DNA from: JBEKHI01 sp050012355
Lineage (GTDB): Bacteria; Actinomycetota; Actinomycetes; Streptosporangiales; Streptosporangiaceae
DNA: 7,001 nt
Reading direction: 5' to 3'
NCBI GenBank assembly: GCA_050012355.1
Contig: JBEKHI010000419.1
Location: 1 to 7,001 of the forward strand
Positions 1-5,962 of the stretch are shown here, piece by piece; position 1 is the stretch's first letter; every line of letters starts with the position of its first letter. A program made the position numbers and the translations under genes. The notes below the pieces were generated by a model, which was not told where the DNA came from, made no database searches, and saw only the letters and a program-made list of their open reading frames with translations.

Positions 1-1187
1 GGACGCTCACCCAGTACTTCGTCTGGTACTACCTGAACTACGGCAAGTTGTTCCGGCCGCAGGACGTGTACGCGGGGAACCTGCTGTCCGCGATCGAGTC
101 GCTCGACGCCGGGGTCACCACCACCGTGGACTGGTCGCACGGGCTGCGGACCATCGATCCCGCCGAGGCGGCGGTGGATGCGCTCGAATCGGTGCCCGGC
201 CGCTTCGTCCTCGCTTACGGGAACATCTTCCAGGGGTCCTGGGAGTGGGCGACGGCACCGGAGTTCCGCTCGTTTTATGTGCGCCGGTTCGACGGCAAGG
301 GCGACATGCTGGGCTTCCAGATCGCCTTCGACCTGCCGGGCGACGAGGCGTTCGCGGAGCGGGCCGCCTTCGAGGTGGCCAGGGAGCTCAACGTGCCGGT
401 GACGACGCACGCGGGCGTGTGGGGCGTGACGAACGACAACGGAATCCGGCTGATGTACGACAACGGGTACTGCCGGCCGGGCACCATCTACGTACACGCG
501 GCGTCGCTGTCGGCTGACTCCTATCAGAAGATCGCGGCGACCGGCGGCTTCGTGTCGGTATCGACCGAGAGCGAATGCAGCGCGGGGCAGGGCTACTCGC
601 CCACCTGGAAGCTGCGTGACCACGGCATCCCGGTATCGCTATCCCAGGACACCAGCGTCTGGTGGAGCGGCGACATCTTCTCCGCGATGCGGGCGACCTT
701 GAGCGCCGACCGGGCGATGAGCCACTTCGAGGCGCACGGGTCCGGCGCGACCGTCACCAACCATTACCTGCGCGCCGAGAATGTCGTGGACTACGCCACC
801 CGGGGCGGCGCCCGGGCGCTGGGTCTTGACTCGGCGGTCGGCAGCCTGGAGCCGGGGAAGAAGGCGGATATCGTCTTGGTGAAGAGCGACTCCCCGGTGA
901 GTTTCCCGATCCTGCACCCCTACGGCCACGTCGTCTTCCAGGCCCAGCGGGGCGACGTGCACACCGTCCTCGTCAACGGGCGGGTGGTCAAGTACGACGG
1001 TCACCTGGTCGACGTTGACCTGGCCGCGGCCAGGGATGCCGTGTCCCGCACGGTCGAGTACCTGCGCGACGAGATGGGCGAGCAAGAGTGGGAGCAGGGC
1101 ATGAACCCCGAGATCCCCGAGCACGAGGTACTCACCAACCCGTACACCTACCGCGCGGGCGTCGCCGCCTGGAAGGAAACGGAGTGA
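1..1187 (+). CDS. Amidohydrolase family protein (cytosine deaminase/ATZ-TRZ-like), 5' partial
   Basis: The reading frame is open from base 3 with protein-like sequence before the first TTG at 48, so the gene starts left of the window and the TTG is not its start. Known family: metal-dependent TIM-barrel hydrolases that deaminate or hydrolyse cyclic amidines, amides or related substrates in the cytosol. Seen: 'AGVTTTVDWSH' near 108-140; a likely metal-ligand His in 'VTTHAGVWG' (His codon 408-410); a second His in 'YVHAASLS' (495-497); the strand-8 Asp in 'SLSQDTS' (648-650); and the C-terminal composite-sandwich signature 'GSLEPGKKADIVLV' around 840-885. The N-terminal HxH metal pair should lie in the missing part. 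The strand-5 His is followed by Ala-Gly rather than the His-x-x-Glu of many deaminases, so the substrate cannot be inferred. The gene ends with TGA, 94 bp before the next gene on the same strand. Family assignment is secure; the reaction is unknown. Confidence 0.9.
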   Translation, partial: TLTQYFVWYYLNYGKLFRPQDVYAGNLLSAIESLDAGVTTTVDWSHGLRTIDPAEAAVDALESVPGRFVLAYGNIFQGSWEWATAPEFRSFYVRRFDGKGDMLGFQIAFDLPGDEAFAERAAFEVARELNVPVTTHAGVWGVTNDNGIRLMYDNGYCRPGTIYVHAASLSADSYQKIAATGGFVSVSTESECSAGQGYSPTWKLRDHGIPVSLSQDTSVWWSGDIFSAMRATLSADRAMSHFEAHGSGATVTNHYLRAENVVDYATRGGARALGLDSAVGSLEPGKKADIVLVKSDSPVSFPILHPYGHVVFQAQRGDVHTVLVNGRVVKYDGHLVDVDLAAARDAVSRTVEYLRDEMGEQEWEQGMNPEIPEHEVLTNPYTYRAGVAAWKETE

Positions 1188-1281
1188 GCCCGGCCTGATC
1201 CCCTAGGTGACTTCCGGCTCGCCGGTTGTGAGATTCCGGATTTAAGCGGAACATGAGGGCGGCGCCAGGCGAAGTAAGGGT
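1188..1281. other. Intergenic gap between amidohydrolase and glycosyltransferase
   Basis: This 94 bp stretch has no convincing intrinsic terminator. The only hairpin seen is a short CCGG-CTCG-CCGG element at 1214-1225 without a following T run. A ten-codon ATG reading frame (1253-1285) ends in a TGA that overlaps the downstream GTG start. The two flanking genes could be co-transcribed, but nothing here proves it. Confidence 0.5.
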
Positions 1282-2784
1282 GTGAGACAACCTACCGCGG
1301 CCATCGCCAGCCGCTCGGGACTACCCGCCCAGCACCGGACCGGTCGCCGCCAGTCGGCTCGTGGGCACGCCCATTACTGGGTACTGCTTGTGCCCGGCTG
1401 CGTCACGTTCCTGGTGATGCTGTACGGCATTACCGGCGCGTCGTACTGGCGTGACGAGACGGCCACGGTATCGGCAACCGCCCGGCCGTTGCCCGGACTG
1501 GTGCGCATGCTCGGCAGGGTCGACGCGGTGCACGGCTTCTACTACCTCATCATGTGGGTAGTGGCACGGGTGGCGGGCACCTCGGAACTCGCCTTCCGGC
1601 TGCCGTCCGCCGTCGCCATGGCGCTCGTCGCGTCCGGTATCGCGGTGATCGGCTGGCGGCTGCGCACCGGGCGGGCGGGCCTGTTCGCGGGCCTGCTGTT
1701 CGCGTGCGTCCCCGTGGTCAGTCTCTGCGGCCAGGACGCGAGGCCCTACGCGCTGGAGATGGCCGCCGCGGTCTTCGCCAGCATTCGGCTCCTTGAGGTC
1801 ATCGCCCATCCGGGCCGATGGCGGCTCGCGTCGTACGGGGGAGCGATCGCGCTGCTCGGGTATTTCAACCTGTTCGGCTTGCTGCTGGTCCCCGCGCACG
1901 CGATCACGGTGGCCGCCACGAGCCGGCCCGGCGAACGGGGCGTGATTTTCCGCGGCTGGCTGATCGCCGCCGCCGCCGGGTGCGCGGCGGTCACGCCGGT
2001 CGTGGTGTTCGGCTGGCGCGAGCGCGGGCAGATCGCGTGGATCCCCATGCCCAGCATGACCGATGTCCAGAGCCTGGTGACGCTGCTCGGTGGCGGCGCC
2101 GTGCTATCCGCCGTGATCATCGCGGCACTGGCGGCACTCGGCTCGGTGTGCGCGGACTGGCCCGGCCGAAAGCGGCCCGATGATTCGCTGACCTGGCTCT
2201 GCCTACCGTGGCTGGTGGTGCCGCCGGTAATCCTGCTGGTGGCCTCGGAGTGGATGCACGTCTACGGTGCCGGTTACGTGCTCTACTGCGTCCCGCCAGT
2301 GGCGCTGCTGGCCGGTGCCGGGCTGGCCAGCCTCTGGACGCCCTGGCGGGTCGCCGTTTTCGGGCTGATCGTTCTCCTCGTGCTGCCAGCGCAGCTGGCG
2401 GCCCGCCAGCCGGACGCGCATGGCGACAACATCCGCGCCGCGGCCAGCTTCCTCCAGGAAAGGGCTCGCCAGGGACAAGCGGTGCTCTACGAGACCAACG
2501 GTACCTGGGCGGTTCCTGACTGGGCGCTCGCCTACCCCTACGGGTTCGCGAAGCTGCGTGACATCGGCGAGCAATCGCCTCCGGCCAAGGTCAACGACCT
2601 ATTCGGCAGCGTCGTATCCCCGACGGTGCTCCAGCAGCGGATGCGGCAGGTCAGCGCGTTGTGGGTCATCGAGCTTGGCCGCGACGACCCAACGCCGTCG
2701 GTCATCAAGGCCCGGTCCTTCCGCCTCGCCGGGACGTGGCAGTTCTCCGATATCTGGCTGCGCCTGTACGACCGCACTACTTGA
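1282..2784 (+). CDS. GT-C fold membrane glycosyltransferase (ArnT/PMT, family 39-like)
   Basis: The 500-residue polytopic membrane protein has the usual size for actinobacterial 'mannosyltransferase' homologues of the GT39/ArnT type. Known family: these enzymes move a sugar from a polyprenyl-phosphate donor to a lipid, protein or glycan on the outer face of the membrane. Seen: a basic N-terminal tail (1-31), a first helix (~32-51), then the acidic first-loop motif 'SYWRDET' (54-60, catalytic-type Asp58-Glu59); 'DAVHGFYYLIMW' (81-92); 'FRLPSA' (105-110); the hallmark 'GQDARPYAL' (150-158); further helices to about residue 372; and a soluble C-terminal domain of about 125 residues. The start is GTG at 1282, with only a weak purine stretch upstream (GAAG at 1271-1274). 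In-frame starts near Val44/Met46 would lose the first helix and are unlikely. The stop lies inside the 3' end of the convergent membrane-protein gene. Donor and acceptor are unknown. Confidence 0.85.
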   Translation: MRQPTAAIASRSGLPAQHRTGRRQSARGHAHYWVLLVPGCVTFLVMLYGITGASYWRDETATVSATARPLPGLVRMLGRVDAVHGFYYLIMWVVARVAGTSELAFRLPSAVAMALVASGIAVIGWRLRTGRAGLFAGLLFACVPVVSLCGQDARPYALEMAAAVFASIRLLEVIAHPGRWRLASYGGAIALLGYFNLFGLLLVPAHAITVAATSRPGERGVIFRGWLIAAAAGCAAVTPVVVFGWRERGQIAWIPMPSMTDVQSLVTLLGGGAVLSAVIIAALAALGSVCADWPGRKRPDDSLTWLCLPWLVVPPVILLVASEWMHVYGAGYVLYCVPPVALLAGAGLASLWTPWRVAVFGLIVLLVLPAQLAARQPDAHGDNIRAAASFLQERARQGQAVLYETNGTWAVPDWALAYPYGFAKLRDIGEQSPPAKVNDLFGSVVSPTVLQQRMRQVSALWVIELGRDDPTPSVIKARSFRLAGTWQFSDIWLRLYDRTT

Positions 2785-3568
2785 GGATGTTGACGGCCCG
2801 GGCGACTATCAGGGCGACGGTGACGATCGAGATGATCGACTGGATGGTCATGGCGCCTTTGGCCCACCGGGACAGTGGCATCACGTCGGTCGGGCTGAAG
2901 GCGGCGGCGTTGGTGAACGCCAGGTACAGGTAATCCGTGAACGCGGGTTCCCAGTTCCGTGGGGCCATGTCCGGGCTGACCATCTGGACGAACTGGAAGT
3001 CGGGGTACGGGCGCGTTCCGGCCGCGCGCTCGGCGGGTCCGCCGCGGTCGAACTCCCAATACCACAAGCCGAACACGACCACGTTGGTCAGCCAGATCGC
3101 GCCGCCGGTGATGAGCAGCGGTCCGGCGTTCTGGCCCTCGCTGCCGTTGACGAGCCCGATGGTCAGGCTGACCACGGACCACGCGTTGGCGAAGCTGATC
3201 AGCGCCGCCAGGAAGAGCCCCAGCCCGCGAAGGACGGCGGACTGACGGATCCGGTGCGGGTTCGCCAGGATCAGCGAGACGAGCAGTGCGGCTTGTAGTA
3301 CGGGGAGGATCCACACCGGGCGCATAACGGCGAGTCGGCCGGGCACGGCGATCTGCAATGCGATCGCGATCGCCACGCAACTGGCGACCTGCCAGCGGGC
3401 CTCGCCGGCGGTCCGGCGCCGCCAGGCCGGGATCTCGCCGTAGGCGTGTGCTACCAGGCTCGGGCGGACGCAGGTCTGGACCACTAGGTGTTCGATGTGG
3501 TCCAGCCGTTCGTGGAGGGACTGGATCCCTGGGTCGAGTTCTGCTTGTTTTCCATTGACGTCAGGCAC
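2777..3568 (-). CDS. Conserved integral membrane protein with channel-like C-terminal hairpin
   Basis: I recognise this as a conserved bacterial membrane protein type but know no established function. By eye the 263 residues show an amphipathic, possibly coiled-coil N-terminus (15-32), hydrophobic helices at about 59-77, 84-103, 112-138 and 150-171, a hydrophilic stretch with 'WYWEFDRGGP' (169-178), and a final block 'DYLYLAFTNAAAFSPTD' (212-228) followed by a long last helix (236-258). The last block resembles the pore-helix/loop/inner-helix layout of two-helix potassium channels, but no TVGYG-type filter is present. The GTG start at 3568 is the only start after the in-frame stop at 3590-3592; its ribosome binding site is weak. 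The gene is divergent from the MFS gene across 83 bp with a palindrome, and its TAG overlaps the 3' end of the glycosyltransferase gene by eight bases. The reading frame is well supported; a transport role is inference. Confidence 0.85.
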   Translation of the reverse strand: MPDVNGKQAELDPGIQSLHERLDHIEHLVVQTCVRPSLVAHAYGEIPAWRRRTAGEARWQVASCVAIAIALQIAVPGRLAVMRPVWILPVLQAALLVSLILANPHRIRQSAVLRGLGLFLAALISFANAWSVVSLTIGLVNGSEGQNAGPLLITGGAIWLTNVVVFGLWYWEFDRGGPAERAAGTRPYPDFQFVQMVSPDMAPRNWEPAFTDYLYLAFTNAAAFSPTDVMPLSRWAKGAMTIQSIISIVTVALIVARAVNILK

Positions 3569-3604
3569 TCCATCAGTCTGCCCCGCTCGTCAAAAAGAAC
3601 CGTC

Positions 3605-3610
3605 TAGAAT
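3605..3610 (+). promoter_or_regulatory. Possible -10 element for the MFS gene
   Basis: TAGAAT matches the TATAAT consensus at five of six positions and lies 41 bp upstream of the GTG start. No good -35 hexamer sits 16-19 bp further upstream, so this is tentative. If used, transcription would begin near 3616, inside the inverted repeat at 3613-3629, which would then be well placed to repress it. Confidence 0.3.
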
Positions 3611-3612
3611 AT

Positions 3613-3629
3613 CCTTAGCAGAGCTAAGG
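3613..3629. promoter_or_regulatory. Perfect inverted repeat, candidate operator of the divergent pair
   Basis: CCTTAGC-AGA-GCTAAGG is a perfect 7 bp inverted repeat with a 3 bp spacer, the longest dyad in the 83 bp between the membrane-protein gene (-) and the MFS gene (+). It lies 22 bp before the MFS GTG and 44 bp before the other start. Palindromes of this size and AT-centred character are typical of dimeric HTH repressors such as MarR or TetR family proteins, which commonly control MFS exporters. No such regulator gene is visible in the window. On the minus strand the repeat also falls in the 17 bp spacer between CGGACA and GATATT, a weak promoter candidate. An RNA hairpin is possible, but no T run follows, so it does not look like a terminator. 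Confidence 0.55.
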
Positions 3630-3642
3630 TTGTCCGACGACT

Positions 3643-3648
3643 GAGGAG
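3643..3648 (+). promoter_or_regulatory. Ribosome binding site of the MFS gene
   Basis: GAGGAG lies three bases before the GTG at 3652. The spacing is a little short, but it is the only strong purine stretch, and it supports GTG 3652 as the start because no other in-frame start fits it. Confidence 0.65.
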
Positions 3649-3651
3649 CCC

Positions 3652-4899
3652 GTGACAACGACCAGCGCCCCGCGCCGGGCCAGTTTCCAGCCGAGCCAGA
3701 TCATTTCGTCGTTGCGACAGCGCAACTACCGGCTGTACTTCTTCGGGCAACTCGTCTCCGTCATGGGCACCTGGATGCAAACGGTGGCCCAGTCGTTCCT
3801 GGTCCTCGACCTCACGCACAGCGGGACCCAGCTCGGGCTCACCGTGGCCGCTCGCTTCCTGCCGATCTTGCTGTTCGGTCCGGCCGGCGGCCTGTTCGCC
3901 GACCGGCAGGACAAGCGGCGGGTGCTCCTCGTCACGCAGACCCTGTCCGGCCTGCTGGCCGGCGCGTTCGCCATCCTGACCGGCACCCACGTCATCGAGA
4001 TGTGGATGGTCTACCTGCTCGCGCTCGCGCTCGGCGGGGTCAACGTCTTCGACAACCCGGCCAGGCAGAGCTTCATCACCGAGATGGTGCCTCCGGAAAA
4101 CCTGCCGAACGCGGTGACGCTCAACTCCGTCGCGATGAACATCGCCCGCGTGTTCGGCGCCGCCATCGGTGGCATCCTGGCGGCGGTGATCGGCCTCGCG
4201 CTGTGTTTCGGCTGCAACGCGATCTCGTTCGCGGCGGTGCTGCTATCCCTGGTGGCGATGCGCAAGGCCGACCTGTATCCGGCCAAGCCAGTGAGCCGGC
4301 AACGTGGCCAGATCCGGGAGGGTTTCCGCTACGTCAGGACCACGCCCCAGCTGCTCATCCCGCTGCTGATGATCGCCCTCATCGGCACGCTCGCCTGGGA
4401 GTTCCAGGTGACGCTGCCGCTGATGGCGAGCAACGTCTTTCACGGCGGCGCCGCTGCCTACGGCGTGATGACCTCGGTCATGGGCGCCGGCGCGGTCGTC
4501 GGCGGCCTGATCTCCGCCGCTCGGGGCAGGCCGAGAGCCCGCTCGCTGTGCCTGGCCGCCATCGGCTGGGGGATCGCGATCCTGGCGGCGGCGTTCGCGC
4601 CGAGCATGACGCTTGAGCTCGTCGCCATGGTGTTCGTCGGCTACGGCAGCATCACGTTCAACTCGTACGCGAAGACCGCGCTGCAGCTCGCGTCCAGGCC
4701 CGCGATGCGCGGCCGGGTGATGGCGCTGTGGTATCTGGCGTGGCAGGGATCCACGCCGGTCGGCGGCTCGCTGGTCGGCTGGATCGCGCAGGAGCTGGGC
4801 GCCAGGTGGTCCCTGGTCGTCGGCGGGCTGCCGACGCTGCTCTGCGGGCTGCTGGTCTTTCCCCTCATGGCGCGGATCGACCGCCAGCACACAGACTAG
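3652..4899 (+). CDS. MFS exporter, EntS-like (MFS_3/DHA3 type)
   Basis: The 415-residue protein has the standard length and alternating hydrophobic pattern of a 12-helix major facilitator. Known family: proton-driven efflux of drugs, siderophores or metabolites across the cytoplasmic membrane. Seen: 'LRQRNYRLYFFGQLVS' (21-36) opening helix 1; 'GTWMQTVAQSFLVLDLT' (39-55); the loop 2-3 motif 'GPAGGLFADRQDKRRVL' (76-92); the diagnostic 'DNPARQSFITEMVP' (134-147), followed by 'LPNAVTLNS' (151-159); a central cytoplasmic loop with 'IREGFRYVRTTP' (221-232); and 'RGRVMALWYLAWQGSTPVGG' (353-372) in the C-terminal half. This combination is typical of the EntS/multidrug MFS_3 group. The start is GTG. 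Nothing fixes the substrate, and no siderophore or antibiotic genes are adjacent. An inverted repeat in its leader suggests repression by a local-type regulator. Its TAG stop is interlocked with the stop of the convergent regulator gene. Confidence 0.93.
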   Translation: MTTTSAPRRASFQPSQIISSLRQRNYRLYFFGQLVSVMGTWMQTVAQSFLVLDLTHSGTQLGLTVAARFLPILLFGPAGGLFADRQDKRRVLLVTQTLSGLLAGAFAILTGTHVIEMWMVYLLALALGGVNVFDNPARQSFITEMVPPENLPNAVTLNSVAMNIARVFGAAIGGILAAVIGLALCFGCNAISFAAVLLSLVAMRKADLYPAKPVSRQRGQIREGFRYVRTTPQLLIPLLMIALIGTLAWEFQVTLPLMASNVFHGGAAAYGVMTSVMGAGAVVGGLISAARGRPRARSLCLAAIGWGIAILAAAFAPSMTLELVAMVFVGYGSITFNSYAKTALQLASRPAMRGRVMALWYLAWQGSTPVGGSLVGWIAQELGARWSLVVGGLPTLLCGLLVFPLMARIDRQHTD

Positions 4900-5849
4900 A
4901 GCCACCCCCGGCGCACCGCCTGCAGGCCCGCTTGAAACCGGGTCCCGGCATCCAGCCGGTCGAGCAGCTCACGGACCCGGCGCTGCACGGTACGCGGATG
5001 GGTACCGAGATGGCGGGCGATCGCCGCATCGGTCAGGCCGGTGGCGAGCAGCCCGAGCAGCGTGGCCTCGTCTTCAGACGGACCGGGCTCGCGAGTCGGC
5101 AGCTCGGCATCAGCGTGGATCGGGATCGCCCGCGCCCACACGAGTTCGAACAACGCGATCAGCGTGTCCAGCATCGAGGACGCGTGGATGATCAGGCTGG
5201 ATTCGGCGCCGCCGTTCACCTCGAGCGGGATCAGGGCCAGCTGGTCGTCGGCGATGAACATCTTCACCGGCACGTTTTCCGTGACCCTGGCCTGCTCGCC
5301 TGCCGCGATCATCGTGCGCACCGCGGCAGGGCGGCCAGGCAACTCGAAACCCGCCGGGTGGTAGACGCACCGGTAGGCCACCCCGGCGGCGAGCAGCTCC
5401 TCCTCGACCGGGTTCGCCGACGGGGAGGCCGAGACGTAGGGCGGCCGGTCGAAGCACCGGGTCTCGATGCGGGCAGCACGCTGTAGCTGCTCCCACCGCC
5501 GCACCGTCTCTTCGTGGCCGGTTACTACCTCGATGACCTCGTGAGTGGCACGCGCCCGGCGATAGCGTGCCGCCAGCGACTCCACCGACAACCGCGCTCT
5601 GGCCAGCTCCTGCTCGCGGGAGAGTGCCAGCAGCTTCAGCGCCACGTCCGGGGGAGCCGCCGCGTACCTGGTCGGGGATCCCGGCAGCCGGGTGACCAGA
5701 CCGGATCGTTCCAGCGCGGCCAGGGCAGGCCGGATCCGCGCCCCCGGACAACCCGCTCGCAACTCCGCCAAGGTGGCGGCGGGCACGTCGAGCAGCGAGA
5801 CATAGACGGCCTCTTCATCGCCGGTCAGTCCGAGTCCGTCGAGCATCAT
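4896..5849 (-). CDS. Transcriptional regulator, TrmB-type HTH plus LuxR-type HTH
   Basis: The 317-residue cytosolic DNA-binding protein is given from ATG 5849 because AGGAG sits five bases upstream; the frame also extends to a TTG at 5906 (19 more residues), but that start lacks support and would span the palindrome. Seen: an N-terminal winged helix like TrmB, 'GLTGDEEAVYVSLLD' (7-21) to 'LERSGLVTRLPGSPTRYAA' (46-64); a helical linker (67-102); a central alpha/beta domain (about 103-245) of the sort that follows TrmB HTHs and may bind a ligand; and a C-terminal HTH with 'LLGLLATGLTDAAIARHLG' (264-282) and 'THPRTVQRRVRELLDRLDAG' (283-302), like LuxR/GerE domains. Related two-HTH proteins are common in actinobacteria and mostly uncharacterised. 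It is divergent from the exported propeller gene across 113 bp holding a perfect palindrome, so autoregulation and control of that gene are plausible. Target and ligand are unknown. Confidence 0.88.
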   Translation of the reverse strand: MMLDGLGLTGDEEAVYVSLLDVPAATLAELRAGCPGARIRPALAALERSGLVTRLPGSPTRYAAAPPDVALKLLALSREQELARARLSVESLAARYRRARATHEVIEVVTGHEETVRRWEQLQRAARIETRCFDRPPYVSASPSANPVEEELLAAGVAYRCVYHPAGFELPGRPAAVRTMIAAGEQARVTENVPVKMFIADDQLALIPLEVNGGAESSLIIHASSMLDTLIALFELVWARAIPIHADAELPTREPGPSEDEATLLGLLATGLTDAAIARHLGTHPRTVQRRVRELLDRLDAGTRFQAGLQAVRRGWL

Positions 5850-5854
5850 TCCCG

Positions 5855-5859
5855 CTCCT
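5855..5859 (-). promoter_or_regulatory. Ribosome binding site deciding the regulator start
   Basis: On the minus strand AGGAG precedes two consecutive ATG codons (5849-5847 and 5846-5844), five bases from the first. It argues for starting the protein at MMLDGL rather than at the upstream TTG 5906. Confidence 0.75.
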
Positions 5860-5868
5860 GTCGCGTAT

Positions 5869-5880
5869 ACGACATGTCGT
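5869..5880. promoter_or_regulatory. 12 bp perfect palindrome, candidate operator
   Basis: ACGACATGTCGT is its own reverse complement and lies between the regulator's ribosome binding site and a possible minus-strand -10 (5889-5894), so it would sit at or just after the regulator's transcription start. That is a typical autoregulatory position, but in GC-rich DNA a 12 bp palindrome alone is modest evidence. It is 82 bp from the start of the divergent exported-protein gene. Confidence 0.45.
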
Positions 5881-5888
5881 GATTCCGC

Positions 5889-5894
5889 ATCATA
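5889..5894 (-). promoter_or_regulatory. Possible -10 element for the regulator gene
   Basis: TATGAT on the minus strand matches five of six positions of TATAAT. No convincing -35 lies 16-18 bp upstream. The predicted start, near 5882, would leave a short leader carrying the palindrome and AGGAG. Confidence 0.3.
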
Positions 5895-5949
5895 AGCCAC
5901 ACTCAAAACGCACTAATTCCTACGTAACGTGGCAAACCTCGAATGTGTC

Positions 5950-5957
5950 GGAGGGGA
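5950..5957 (+). promoter_or_regulatory. Ribosome binding site of the exported propeller gene
   Basis: GGAGGGGA ends five bases before ATG 5963 and fixes the start of a protein that begins directly with a signal peptide. Confidence 0.8.
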
Positions 5958-5962
5958 GCCCC

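Noticed and set aside
1214..1225. CCGG-CTCG-CCGG hairpin as terminator of the amidohydrolase gene
   Set aside because: The stem is only four to five pairs and no T run follows; such short GC dyads are expected by chance in this DNA.
1248..1252. GGAAC as an ECF sigma factor -35 element before the glycosyltransferase
   Set aside because: There is no matching -10 at the right distance before the start codon; five bases alone mean little.
2538..3380. Long minus-strand open frame of 280 codons overlapping the glycosyltransferase and membrane-protein genes
   Set aside because: Arg/Pro-rich low-complexity translation without domain-like patterns. It is in another frame of the well-supported membrane-protein gene on the same strand, so it is a high-GC shadow frame.
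4243..4905. Minus-strand frame of 220 codons antisense to the MFS gene
   Set aside because: Composition is typical of antisense high-GC translation (Arg, Asp, His, Gln rich), and the MFS frame on the other strand is unambiguous.
5850..5906. TTG start at 5906 for the regulator, giving 19 extra residues
   Set aside because: No ribosome binding site fits it and the added segment is not domain-like, whereas ATG 5849 has AGGAG at ideal spacing.
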